Translations under genes and position numbers: made by a program
Part shown: positions 41,762 to 51,154 of the stretch, in pieces
Layout of the letters: the number at the start of each line of letters is the position of its first letter
Numbering within the stretch: the first letter of the stretch is position 1
NCBI GenBank assembly: GCA_024234505.1
Contig: JACKOD010000006.1
Location: 1 to 64,000 of the forward strand
Direction of reading: 5' to 3'
DNA: 64,000 nt
DNA from: Hahellaceae bacterium
GTDB taxonomy: Bacteria; Pseudomonadota; Gammaproteobacteria; Pseudomonadales; Oleiphilaceae
The notes under the pieces: generated by a model
Databases searched by the model: none
What the model saw: only the letters and a program-made list of their open reading frames with translations
Told to the model about the DNA's origin: nothing

Positions 41762-41854
41762 GTTGATTAGTGTCTCTGAACTAGTCCGGTTTGTTCTCTC
41801 GTGAGAACAAACACTTACCTTGCTTTTAAGCCGTGCCTTGCACGGCTTTTTTTT
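41762..41854 (+). ncRNA. Tandem sibling small RNA, copy 3
   Basis: A 93-nt predicted sRNA with the same hairpin 1 and linker as copies 1 and 2. Hairpin 2 is GTTTGTTCTC/GAGAACAAAC around TCGT, wholly different in sequence from the other two but paired at the same place, which is strong covariation support. Terminator AAGCCGTGC CTT GCACGGCTT with eight T. The 3' end is 132 bp from the reconstructed end of the convergent hybrid kinase gene. Confidence 0.8.
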
Positions 41855-41986
41855 CGCCTTGCGAATATGGATGAACGTGCTGTCGTTGTGGCATGTTTCC
41901 ACAATCGGAAAATGTGGGAGTGTGCTTTGAGTACGGTCGATGGTTATCCGGTGAGGAGGGATGACTAACTAAAGGACGAGGTCGAT

Positions 41987-43494
41987 TTAGGAAGCTTTGA
42001 TCTGTGCCGTTTCCCGAGACATCGCAAAAACGACTTCGAAGCAGCTCCCCCCCCGACGCAGGCATGCGATAACGAATAAACGCCTTATGCATATCCAGTA
42101 TTTTTTTTGCAGATTGCCAACCCCAGACCGGTACTTTGCTCGCCGCCCGTAGGCCGGGGAGACAGTTTTACAAAGGGATCAAACAACCGGGGCTGCTCCT
42201 GTACCGGCACGCCGACCCCCTGATCCTTTACCTGCAAAAGCGCTTCACGCTCATTGAAACTTAGTGAAATTTCAATATTGCCCCCAATAGGCGAATATTT
42301 AATCGCATTCGAAACCAGATTACTGATCACTTCCTGAATTCTCAGCGCATCTCCCTGAATAATCACCGGTTCCATGGGAACAGTTAAAACCAGTGTCTGC
42401 TGCTTATCGCCAGCCCACATTGACATTTCCTCCTTGACCTTCAGAAGCGGTTCACGCAAATCAATGTCCGAGATATTTAAACTGATGGTCGATTGCTCTA
42501 CCGCCGAAATGTCCAGCAGCCCGTTAAGCAATTCGAGCATATGCGTGGCGCTTTGTGTCACCAGATTCAACATCCGCTCGGTAGATTCCTCCTTGTTACG
42601 CTTTCTTAGCATGGACAATCCGGTCAGGATATTTCCCAGAGGGTTACGGATATCGTGCGCCGCCATGCCCAGCATCATTCTCTTTTGGTCATTCAGCTGA
42701 CGCAGTTTTTCAAAATGCTCCAAGGTTTGCGACGCCGTATTGATACGACAAAAGAATTCTTCCGGTTCAAATGGCTTGCGGATGAAATCATTCCCTCCGT
42801 ATTTGATGAATTTTGCCACCTGTTCCTGCGAGGCTCGCCCTGAAACACCAATAATAGCCATCTCGGAAAAGTCATGACGTGCCCGCAAGCGCTTCAGCAC
42901 TTCGAATCCATCAATGCCTTCCAGCATCAGATCAATAATAACTATCTGGTAATCATGGTATTGCTGCAGCAATTTTATCGCTTCTGCCCCCGACTCTACG
43001 GCTGTAACATGATACCGCTGGCGAGTCAGATACTCGCTAATAACATTACGGGCGGCTTTGGAATCATCAATAACCAACACATGCACATTGGGGTTGTAAT
43101 AAATCCGGTGAACCATATTCGCAACATACGCGAGATCATGAACACCTTGTTTAAGCACGTAATCACAAATTCCCAATGCCTGAATATCTTCCCTGAGAGA
43201 ATTACTGAAGTTGCCGGTAAATACGATACTTGGAATACCATAGGACTTGACCAATGACACCGCCTCACCATCGGCGGCATCCGGCAGATTGAGATCGGTA
43301 ATCGAGACAAAAAACTCCTTCGCACGCTGCTCCAGTTCTAACTTGGCACTTTTAAAATCATGCACTAACACCACATCGAACTCATGCTGTATCAGGCTGG
43401 CCAGGCTTGCAGCGAAGGCTTTGCTGTCTTCAACGATAAGAACTTTTTGAGGGTTGGGACCAGTGGCATTGGTCGTAGAAGCTATCTCAGACAT
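41987..43494 (-). pseudogene. REC-REC hybrid histidine kinase with two homopolymer frameshifts near its 3' end
   Basis: The uninterrupted frame (42085-43494, 469 residues) has two receiver domains with Asp67 (SITDLNLPD) and Asp188 (IIDLMLEG), a HisKA with His280 (MAAHDIRNPLGN) and a HATPase that stops just after the G2 box (STGLGLAICKK). Removing one base from the A8 run (plus strand T8, 42101-42108) continues the protein as ILDMHKAFIRYRMPASGG; removing one base from the G8 run (plus C8, 42047-42054) then gives SCFEVVFAM and a normal end at 41987. This restores a complete ATPase domain. Either both runs are sequencing errors or the gene is switched or broken by slippage. There is no transmembrane segment, so it is a cytoplasmic kinase. 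Confidence 0.75.
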
Positions 43495-43702
43495 TCGATT
43501 TACACTTCAACTAAGTCAGATGATTCCAGTATAGATGAATCTGAGCACTTGACTCCTGATTGGCCCAAATTATCAATTCAGCCTCCTAAGGTGCCAATTA
43601 CAGCAGGTCTGCAATCAGGAAAATGGGTGTACACCTGATCACTATTAGATTCGATCACGCGACCGCTATTGCATTCGATTACCCTACTGAAAGGAATAAG
43701 AC

Positions 43703-45520
43703 ATGCCTGCTTATAAAGCCCCGCTTCGTGACATGCGCTTTTTACTCAACGAAGTATTTGACTACCCCGCCCACTATGCAGGACTCAGTAATGGTGCGGA
43801 TGCCACCCCGGATATGGTCGATGCCATCCTGAGCGAGTGCGCAAAATTCTGCGAAGAAGTACTGTCGCCTCTATATGCCAGCGGCGATGAAGAAGGTTGT
43901 GTGCTGGAAAACGGCGAAGTACGAACACCCAAAGGATTTAAAGAAGCCTATAACCAGTACGCCCAGGGGGGCTGGCAAGGGCTTTCTCACCCGACTGAAT
44001 TTGGTGGACAGGGCCTGCCCGCCTCGATGGGGCTGTTCAAACAGGAAATGATGGGAACAGCTAACTGGCCGTTTGCCATGTATCCGGGATTATCGCTCGG
44101 TGCAATGAACACCATTCTGCTGCATGGCTCTGAAGACCAGAAACAAACCTGGCTGATTCCGCTCACCGAAGGACGTTGGGGCGGTACCATGTGTCTCACC
44201 GAACCCCAGTGCGGCACCGATCTTGGACAGGTCAAAACCAAAGCCGAGCCGCAAGCCGATGGCACCTATAAGATTACCGGCACCAAAATTTTTATCTCGT
44301 CGGGCGAGCATGACTTAAACGAAAACATTGTCCATATTGTGCTGGCACGTCTGCCTGATGCACCGAAAGGCACCCGTGGCATTTCCTTGTTTATCGTTCC
44401 CAAGTTTCTCGCTAACCCCGATGGCTCACTAGGGGCTAGAAACCAGGTCAGCTGCGGCGCGCTGGAAAAGAAAATGGGTATTAAAGCGTCTGCCACCTGT
44501 GTCATGAATTTTGACGGTGCCACTGGCTTCCTGATCGGCCCTGAAAATAAAGGGCTGGAATGTATGTTCACGTTTATGAATACCGCGCGTATCGGCACGG
44601 CAATTCAGGGTGTCGGGCCAGCTGAGCTGTCTTATCAAGGAGCATTGGCCTATGCCAAAGAGCGCCGCTCCATGCGGGCTTTGTCTGGCAAGAAAAATCC
44701 CGACAGTGTGGCCGATACGATTATTAACCACGCGGATGTCAGACGGATGCTGCTGACGCAAAAGGCCATCGTAGAAGGTGGACGCGCCATGCTGTATTTC
44801 GCTGCCAAGTATGCAGACCATATGGTGTGTGGCCATTTGGAAAATGACGAACGCAAAGTCGAGAAATACGACGATAAACTGGGCTTTGTCACGCCGATTC
44901 TCAAAGGCTTCCTAACCGAATTGGGCTATGAAGCCACCAACCTCGGTATGCAGGTGTTTGGCGGGCATGGCTATATCCGTGAACACGGCATGGAGCAAAT
45001 CGTACGGGATACCAAAATTGCCACTTTGTACGAAGGCACCACCGGTGTGCAGGCACTGGATCTGCTGGGACGTAAAGTGTTGATGATGACCCAGGGCAAA
45101 GCCGTTCGCGACTTCACCCTGCAAATCACTCATTTTGCACGTAAAGTCGTCACAGATAAACGTCAGCGCCCTATGGCATGGACACTGCTGAAACTGGCCG
45201 CGCAATGGAATTATCTGACCGTTCGACTGGCCCTGATTGCGCGAAAGGATCGCGAAATGGTCAGCTCTGCGGCAAACGACTTCCTGATGTTCAGCGGCTA
45301 CTGCTTTATGGCTTACATGTGGGCCAAAATGGCATCGGTAGCGTACCGTAAGCTGGACAACGGCGGCGCCGACAGTCAGGCGTTTTACGAAGCCAAGATT
45401 GCCACGGCAAACTTCTACTTTGAACGCCTGCTACCCCGCGCCCAGGCGCATGCGAGCAGCATGCTGGCCGATACCGCTAGTGTCATGCAGTTGGACGAAG
45501 CGCATTTTGCCTTTGAATAA
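43703..45520 (+). CDS. Acyl-CoA dehydrogenase, DmdC-like
   Basis: A 605-residue FAD-dependent acyl-CoA dehydrogenase of the enlarged group that includes 3-methylmercaptopropionyl-CoA dehydrogenase DmdC and related fatty acyl-CoA dehydrogenases. Seen: N-terminal helix domain, the FAD-binding signature MCLTEPQCGTDLG, TGTKIFISSGEHD, the C-terminal domain with the GGHGYIREHGMEQIVRD segment and the active-site region LYEGTTGVQALD, then the extra C-terminal helical domain. Start MPAYKAPLRDMRFLLNEVFD is typical and has a ribosome site (AAGGAA). Chain-length preference cannot be told from sequence. Confidence 0.93.
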   Translation: MPAYKAPLRDMRFLLNEVFDYPAHYAGLSNGADATPDMVDAILSECAKFCEEVLSPLYASGDEEGCVLENGEVRTPKGFKEAYNQYAQGGWQGLSHPTEFGGQGLPASMGLFKQEMMGTANWPFAMYPGLSLGAMNTILLHGSEDQKQTWLIPLTEGRWGGTMCLTEPQCGTDLGQVKTKAEPQADGTYKITGTKIFISSGEHDLNENIVHIVLARLPDAPKGTRGISLFIVPKFLANPDGSLGARNQVSCGALEKKMGIKASATCVMNFDGATGFLIGPENKGLECMFTFMNTARIGTAIQGVGPAELSYQGALAYAKERRSMRALSGKKNPDSVADTIINHADVRRMLLTQKAIVEGGRAMLYFAAKYADHMVCGHLENDERKVEKYDDKLGFVTPILKGFLTELGYEATNLGMQVFGGHGYIREHGMEQIVRDTKIATLYEGTTGVQALDLLGRKVLMMTQGKAVRDFTLQITHFARKVVTDKRQRPMAWTLLKLAAQWNYLTVRLALIARKDREMVSSAANDFLMFSGYCFMAYMWAKMASVAYRKLDNGGADSQAFYEAKIATANFYFERLLPRAQAHASSMLADTASVMQLDEAHFAFE

Positions 45521-45525
45521 TTGTT

Positions 45526-45636
45526 CTGATCTTATAAGGGGCCGGCACGGTTTGCCCCCTTTCTGATCTTAGAAAGGGGACATGACCGGCTTCCTGCAAA
45601 GCCCACCCGAATTGACACCCCCGCCCGACGGCGGGG
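45526..45636. other. Short repeats and hairpins between acyl-CoA dehydrogenase and ybiT
   Basis: CTGATCTTATAAGGGG (45526) and CTGATCTTAGAAAGGGG (45563) are near-copies; the first pairs with CCCCCTT between them to form a stem-loop. A perfect CCCCGCC/GGCGGGG hairpin with a CGAC loop lies at 45619-45636. Neither has a T-run on the plus strand, so a terminator role is only possible. Confidence 0.4.
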
Positions 45637-45760
45637 ACAAAAAATCACCAAATTCTTCTGATTTTTTCTGCTCGAACCTGTAAAATCGCGCTTTTTTGCG
45701 ATGGGGCCGTGTCTCTCTGACACCCCGCTGTATCGCACTTCCGCTTGATAGGTCTGTCTT

Positions 45761-47347
45761 GTGATATCTACTGCTAACATCACCATGCAATTCGGGGCAA
45801 AACCCCTGTTCGAAAATGTGTCCGTTAAATTTGGTAATGGCAACCGTTATGGTCTGATCGGTGCCAACGGATGCGGAAAATCCACCTTCATGAAAATTCT
45901 CGGCGGCGACCTTGAGCCTTCTGCCGGGCAGGTCATGCTGGAACCCAATGCACGTCTGGGTAAACTGCGTCAGGATCAGTTTGCGTACGAAGACTACAGC
46001 GTGGTGGACACAGTGATTATCGGCCACAGCAAACTGTGGGCCGTTAAATCAGAGCGCGATCGCATCTATTCGCTGCCGGAAATGAGCGAAGAAGAAGGTA
46101 TGCAGGTGGCCGATCTGGAAGTTCAGTTTGCCGAACTGGATGGTTACACCGCTGAAGCCCGCGCAGGCGAATTACTGCTGGGCCTGGGCATTCCTCTTGA
46201 GCAGCATAATGGCCCCATGCGCGAAGTCGCCCCGGGCTGGAAATTGCGGGTTTTGCTGGCACAGGCATTGTTTTCTGACCCGGACGTATTACTGCTCGAC
46301 GAACCGACCAACCACCTGGACATCAACACCATTCGCTGGCTGGAAAGTATTCTGATTTCGCGTAACAGCACCATGGTCATCATTTCGCACGACCGACACT
46401 TTCTGAATTCGGTGTGTACCCATATGGCCGATCTGGATTACGGTGAATTGCGTCTCTTCCCAGGCAATTATGACGAGTATATGACCGCCGCAACACAAGC
46501 CAGAGAACGCCTGCTGGCAGACAATGCCAAGAAGAAAACCCAGATTGCCGAACTGCAGTCGTTTGTCAGCCGTTTTTCTGCCAACGCATCAAAAGCCAAG
46601 CAGGCTACCTCACGGGCGAAACAGATCGACAAAATCAAACTGGAAGAGGTTAAGCCCTCCAGCCGGGTGAGCCCGTATATCCGCTTTGACCAATATAAAA
46701 AGCTGCACCGTCAGGCGGTCACGCTGGAACATATCAGCAAAACCTATGACGACCTGAAGCTGATTAAAAACCTCAGCATGCAAATCGAGGCCGGAGAGCG
46801 CGTGGCGATTATCGGCCCCAACGGGATAGGTAAAACCACCCTGCTACGCCTGCTGGTTGATGATCTCGCGGCGGATACCGGCACGATTAAATGGGCCGAA
46901 AGTGCCGATATCGGTTATTTTGCCCAGGATCACGCGGCTGATTTTGCCGATGATATGAACCTGATCGACTGGATGGCTCAGTGGACCAAAGGCGACGAAC
47001 AATTGATTCGCGGCACACTCGGACGCATGCTGTTTTCCAATGATGACATAGGAAAATCGGTCAAAGTGATTTCCGGTGGAGAACAGGGCCGGATGCTGTT
47101 CGGCAAGCTCACGCTGCAACGTCCGAACGTACTGGTAATGGACGAGCCGACCAACCACCTGGATATGGAATCCATCGAAGCACTTAACCTGGCGCTGGAG
47201 AACTACCCCGGCACGCTGATTTTTGTCAGTCACGACCGTGAGTTCGTTTCTTCGCTGGCCACTCGCATCCTTGAAATGGGCCCGGATGGCATTACCGATT
47301 TCAATGGCGGCTACGAAGAATATCTACGCAGCCAGAATCTGGGTTAA
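45761..47347 (+). CDS. ybiT: ABC-F family ATPase YbiT
   Basis: A 528-residue ABC-F protein with two ATP-binding cassettes and no membrane domain. The N-terminal text (ANITMQFGAKPLFENVSVKF) and length match E. coli YbiT (530). Walker A motifs GANGCGKST and GPNGIGKTT; Walker B/signature segments LLLDEPTNHLDI and LVMDEPTNHLDM; linker (P-site tRNA-interacting) region about residues 245-310. ABC-F proteins act on the ribosome. Start is GTG at 45761, supported by family alignment. Monocistronic. Confidence 0.94.
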   Translation: MISTANITMQFGAKPLFENVSVKFGNGNRYGLIGANGCGKSTFMKILGGDLEPSAGQVMLEPNARLGKLRQDQFAYEDYSVVDTVIIGHSKLWAVKSERDRIYSLPEMSEEEGMQVADLEVQFAELDGYTAEARAGELLLGLGIPLEQHNGPMREVAPGWKLRVLLAQALFSDPDVLLLDEPTNHLDINTIRWLESILISRNSTMVIISHDRHFLNSVCTHMADLDYGELRLFPGNYDEYMTAATQARERLLADNAKKKTQIAELQSFVSRFSANASKAKQATSRAKQIDKIKLEEVKPSSRVSPYIRFDQYKKLHRQAVTLEHISKTYDDLKLIKNLSMQIEAGERVAIIGPNGIGKTTLLRLLVDDLAADTGTIKWAESADIGYFAQDHAADFADDMNLIDWMAQWTKGDEQLIRGTLGRMLFSNDDIGKSVKVISGGEQGRMLFGKLTLQRPNVLVMDEPTNHLDMESIEALNLALENYPGTLIFVSHDREFVSSLATRILEMGPDGITDFNGGYEEYLRSQNLG

Positions 47348-47370
47348 TCCTCGCTGCATTTGCAGAGAAG

Positions 47371-47406
47371 GCCCAAGGCGCGCTGCACCCGCAGACAGCC
47401 TTGGGC
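47371..47406. terminator. Stem-loop after ybiT
   Basis: A perfect 9-bp inverted repeat GCCCAAGGC/GCCTTGGGC with a further CTGC/GCAG stem inside, just after the ybiT stop and ahead of the convergent acyltransferase gene. There is no T-run, so it is at most a factor-dependent terminator or mRNA-stabilising hairpin. Confidence 0.4.
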
Positions 47407-47474
47407 GCACACCTCGCAACAACTATTGATTGCCACTCATCATGATCTGGCACCCATCAGCGAACCTGCGGTGA

Positions 47475-48233
47475 TTAAAAAAACGATTGCCGGTCGATAT
47501 ATTTTTCATCCGACAAACGACTGGGACGATATTGACTCATCGTTTGATGCATCTGTTGTCTCAGCTGTTCTGCCGCTTTTTCATATTGCAGAACGTCGTC
47601 ATCCGCCATCCCGTTCGCGCTTTCAAGTAATTCGTGATACTCAAAAGGCTTGCCAATATCGACCGTCACTTTGAACGGTAAAATCAGCGGTAAATGAAAC
47701 GGAATATGCAGCGGCACACTTTTAAGCTTCAGGCCGGCAAAAGTCGCTGCGGCCTCTTCAGCACCGATGATGGTGACAGGGATAATGGGGACTTGCGCCA
47801 GCCTGGCGTACTTAATGACGTGAGGGCTGAATTTAAACAGCGTATAGCGGTGACGGAAGGAATGATAGGACTCTTCCGGATATAAGCACATGAGTTTGCC
47901 GGACTTTGCCCCCGTAACCACACTACAGTTGTCATTGATGTCTGCAAGATGTTCATCCAGAAAACCACAACCGGTTCGCTCTAAAAATTGCTTCATCACA
48001 CCGATTTTGGCATCCCAATGATGCGCCACGAAATTCACCGGCCGATCATCAAACGCGGCAATCAGGCAGAGCGCGTCCCACCAGAAGCTTCCGGAATGAT
48101 TACAGGCAATGATCGCGCCGTTGCCTGACAAGGGAAGATTTTCCAGCCCGGTGACCTGCAAACGGGAATAATGGCGAACAAACGGTGCCACTTGCTTTTG
48201 CAGGAAGGTATAAATCTGAGACGGCGTATCCAT
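47475..48233 (-). CDS. Lysophospholipid / 1-acylglycerol-3-phosphate acyltransferase family protein
   Basis: A 252-residue PlsC-like acyltransferase. The catalytic His-Asp block is CNHSGSFWWDAL, the variant with six residues between His and Asp found in one subgroup; the later conserved segments are CLYPEESYHSF (block III region, EG replaced) and VPIIPVTIIGAEE (block IV). It probably acylates a glycerolipid at the inner membrane. ATG 48233 is chosen for its AAGGAAT ribosome site; a longer frame continues upstream without family support and overlaps the AraC gene's end. Confidence 0.85.
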   Translation of the reverse strand: MDTPSQIYTFLQKQVAPFVRHYSRLQVTGLENLPLSGNGAIIACNHSGSFWWDALCLIAAFDDRPVNFVAHHWDAKIGVMKQFLERTGCGFLDEHLADINDNCSVVTGAKSGKLMCLYPEESYHSFRHRYTLFKFSPHVIKYARLAQVPIIPVTIIGAEEAAATFAGLKLKSVPLHIPFHLPLILPFKVTVDIGKPFEYHELLESANGMADDDVLQYEKAAEQLRQQMHQTMSQYRPSRLSDEKYIDRQSFF

Positions 48234-48364
48234 ACGGGTTATTCCTTGTTGAGTGAGCCTTGCAATGTACCATAATTCAACCTGTCCGGCTCGAGAATGA
48301 ATGGGCATGGTAGCGCTCATTGAACGACTCACGCCTGCACGCCCGGGGTCGCAAGCGGTGCGGG

Positions 48365-49399
48365 TTATTCCAACGCCGTGCGGAGGTTGGCGCGAAATCT
48401 GACAGGGGTGATTCCCATCCATTGTTTAAAGGCACGGGTAAAGTTCGCCGGTTCCTGATAGCCAAGTAACTGTGCGATTTGCTGGATTTCCAGGGTAGTG
48501 TTACTGAGCATGCGTAACGCGTCTTCCTTTCTAACCGCATTTAACAATGCCTGAAAGTGAATACCTTCGTGATTTAAATGCCGTCTTAACGTGCGGGGAC
48601 TCACACACAGGCGCGCTGCAATTTTCGTAAAATCAGGATAGCCGTCGGGCCCCAGTGTCAGCTCTCGCTGGACACTGTTTGCTACACGAGGGTACCGGCT
48701 CATGGCGATATCTTTTTCGCACTGTTCGACAGCTGACTTTAAACCAAATGGATTGTGCATACTTAAAGGCGTATTCAGTTGAAACGCCGGAAAACCTATC
48801 CGGGTCGTCGGTTTGTCATAGCAGACCTTACCCAGCAGCTTGGAGGCCATTCCGACATAAGGCGGTTCGGGAAAGCAGAACCAGATTTCAGCTTGTGATT
48901 TCAACTCCGGAAGTAACAGCAAACAACATCGCCAAATACTGGCAATGGTAGACTCCAGCACCATCTGCTGATGCCGCGACAAGACAAGGTTTAGCGCTTT
49001 CACCTCAAAGGTACAAAGCTCGTCAGAAACCTCCAGCTGACAGGTCATGGCCATGCCAAACAGATTCCAGAAGCGTTCACATAAACGTAACGCATTACCC
49101 AGAGTATCACTGGCCAAAACGGCCTGACCCAAGCTGCCAAAGGCCGTGGGAGGTAAACGCCATCCCATGCTTAAACCCGCCCCCTGATCGCCAATATGGG
49201 CATCAATCACATCAAGCAGCTGTTCAAAGGCCACGCGAGTGATGCCTATTTCAGAGCGGATTTCTGCTGATGAAATTTGGGCCTCCTGCAGAATCTGCTC
49301 CGAACTCAAACCATACTCCGCCGCGACAGCCAGATAGGTTTGTGCGAATAACGCAGGATAGCGGATATGTTCGATGGCTTTAGTTCGCATGGGACCCAT
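48365..49399 (-). CDS. AraC-family transcriptional regulator (OruR-like)
   Basis: A 344-residue regulator with an Arabinose_bd-type N-terminal domain (about residues 20-205) and a C-terminal AraC HTH: SPRTLRRHLNHEGIHFQALL and IAQLLGYQEPANFTRAFKQW. It is divergent from the amidase gene (144 bp between starts), its probable target. An in-frame ATG four codons in (MRTKAIEH...) is an alternative start. Confidence 0.9.
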   Translation of the reverse strand: MGPMRTKAIEHIRYPALFAQTYLAVAAEYGLSSEQILQEAQISSAEIRSEIGITRVAFEQLLDVIDAHIGDQGAGLSMGWRLPPTAFGSLGQAVLASDTLGNALRLCERFWNLFGMAMTCQLEVSDELCTFEVKALNLVLSRHQQMVLESTIASIWRCCLLLLPELKSQAEIWFCFPEPPYVGMASKLLGKVCYDKPTTRIGFPAFQLNTPLSMHNPFGLKSAVEQCEKDIAMSRYPRVANSVQRELTLGPDGYPDFTKIAARLCVSPRTLRRHLNHEGIHFQALLNAVRKEDALRMLSNTTLEIQQIAQLLGYQEPANFTRAFKQWMGITPVRFRANLRTALE

Positions 49400-49543
49400 G
49401 TGTCAGCAAGGTGGCTTTCCATTCTCTGCCCTCAAAAGAGAATGGCCGGAAATGATAAGTATACCGACCCTTTAGCGTCTCACCAAATTATGCAAACGGC
49501 TAAATAATGAGCGGCATTGTTAAGACTGCAAGGAAATTAAATA

Positions 49544-51040
49544 ATGTCGATATCACTCGAAAACCATAGTGCCGTTGAGTTAATTGAAAAGTTACGAAAA
49601 GGCGAATTGACGAGTCGCGAACTGCTTGAGTATTACCTTCAGCGCCTGGATGAATCCAATCACCAGTTCAATGCGGTGGTCGCAACTAATATTGAACAGG
49701 CAAGACGCCAGGCCGATGCAGCGGATGAAGCCATAAAAAAGGGCGCGTCTCTGGGCCTGTTGCATGGTTTGCCAATGACAGTCAAAGATACGTTTGAAGT
49801 GCCGGGAATGCCTTGTACCGCCGGCATGACTCAACTTCGTCATCACTACCCACAACACGCCGCATTTGCGGTACAACGACTGCTTGACGAGGGCGCAATC
49901 ATTTTTGGCAAAACCAATGTGCCTTACATGGCGTCGGACATTCAGTCTTACAACGAGGTGTATGGAACGACCCGCAATCCCTGGAATACACAATTAACAC
50001 CGGGCGGATCGTCAGGAGGCTCGGCAGCGGCACTGGCCGCAGGACTAACGCCGCTAGAGCTGGGAAGTGATATTGCCGGTTCGATCCGCATTCCCTCGCA
50101 TTACTGCGGTAGTTATGGCCACAAGACCAGTTATGGATTGATTCCCCTGCGAGGCCATATTCCGGGTATGCCCGGCAGTATCAGCGAACCCGATATGGCA
50201 GTCGCCGGGCCGATGGCACGCACACCGGAAGACTTGCGGCTCTTGCTGGAAATACTCACTCGTCAGACACAAACCATCACCAACGGTTGGCAATTGCAAT
50301 TGCGCTCAGACCAGCGCAAGCCGTTAAGCAATTTTCGGGTATTGTTCTGGATGGATGATGCCGACTGCCCCGTAGACGCAGAAATGTGCAGAATTTACGA
50401 AAACCTGCGCTTACGTCTCGAAGCGGCAGGCGTCACGGTAACCATAGGACAACCACAGAATTTGGGACTGGAGACATTCTACCGATTGTATGTACAGCAA
50501 CTCAGCGGCCAGATGATGGCATATGCGCCAAGAATCCAGCGCTGGCTGATGCGCTTGGCGGCGAGCATGGTCAAGGGGCTGGGGCGCATCGCTGAGTTAC
50601 CCAGACAAGCGGATCTTTTTTATCGTGGTGCAGGGATCAGCCATGCCGACTGGCTTGGCGTTGTAGAGGAAAGCGGGCAACTACGAGAACGTTTTCTGAC
50701 CACCTTCAGCGATTATGATGTGATATTGGCCCCGCCCACATTTACCACGGCGCCGGCACATGATCACTCGCGCTTTATGGCCTTTAGAAAATTAAAAGTC
50801 GACGGCCGGATGAGGCATTACATCGACCTGTTTATGTGGAGCGCGCCGGCCACCCTGCTGGGATTACCGGCAACCAGCGCACCGATCGGCCTGACTCGCC
50901 ATGGACTGCCGGTCAATGTACAGATTATTGGCGCCCCCTATGCGGATTTCACTACGATCCGGTTTGCGGAATTACTACGCGAACTCGACAACGAAACGTC
51001 CCAGGGTCTGTTTAGTTGCAGCGCTGAACAGACGGCCTGA
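49544..51040 (+). CDS. Amidase-signature enzyme
   Basis: A 498-residue amidase-signature protein. The Ser-cisSer-Lys triad is visible: Lys81 (MTVKDTFEV), cis-Ser156 (TPGGSSGGSAAAL) and nucleophile Ser180 (GSDIAGSIRIP). Length and C-terminal text (GLPVNVQIIGAPYAD) fit fatty-acid-amide/6-aminohexanoate-cyclic-dimer-type amidases rather than GatA, since no gatB or gatC is near. Substrate unknown. Controlled, by position, by the divergent AraC regulator. Confidence 0.92.
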   Translation: MSISLENHSAVELIEKLRKGELTSRELLEYYLQRLDESNHQFNAVVATNIEQARRQADAADEAIKKGASLGLLHGLPMTVKDTFEVPGMPCTAGMTQLRHHYPQHAAFAVQRLLDEGAIIFGKTNVPYMASDIQSYNEVYGTTRNPWNTQLTPGGSSGGSAAALAAGLTPLELGSDIAGSIRIPSHYCGSYGHKTSYGLIPLRGHIPGMPGSISEPDMAVAGPMARTPEDLRLLLEILTRQTQTITNGWQLQLRSDQRKPLSNFRVLFWMDDADCPVDAEMCRIYENLRLRLEAAGVTVTIGQPQNLGLETFYRLYVQQLSGQMMAYAPRIQRWLMRLAASMVKGLGRIAELPRQADLFYRGAGISHADWLGVVEESGQLRERFLTTFSDYDVILAPPTFTTAPAHDHSRFMAFRKLKVDGRMRHYIDLFMWSAPATLLGLPATSAPIGLTRHGLPVNVQIIGAPYADFTTIRFAELLRELDNETSQGLFSCSAEQTA

Positions 51041-51154
51041 ACTGGCGTGACATTCGCAGGCAGAACACGATAAAGAAATATCCTGACGTTTGCACTACCC
51101 TTAGCAATATTGCATAGCAGCTCGCGCAGTTTTTTCGGAGAGTTTAAATAAGGT

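Noticed and set aside
41116..41854. A CRISPR array or transposon ends as explanation for the three repeats at 41.2-41.85 kb
   Set aside because: Units are about 270-300 bp apart, too far for CRISPR. Each ends in a rho-independent terminator and contains covarying hairpins; no transposase or target duplications are seen. Small-RNA genes fit better.
45619..45636. A CCCCGCC/GGCGGGG hairpin as a terminator of the acyl-CoA dehydrogenase gene
   Set aside because: It is followed by an A-run, not a T-run, on the plus strand, and no minus-strand gene needs a terminator there.
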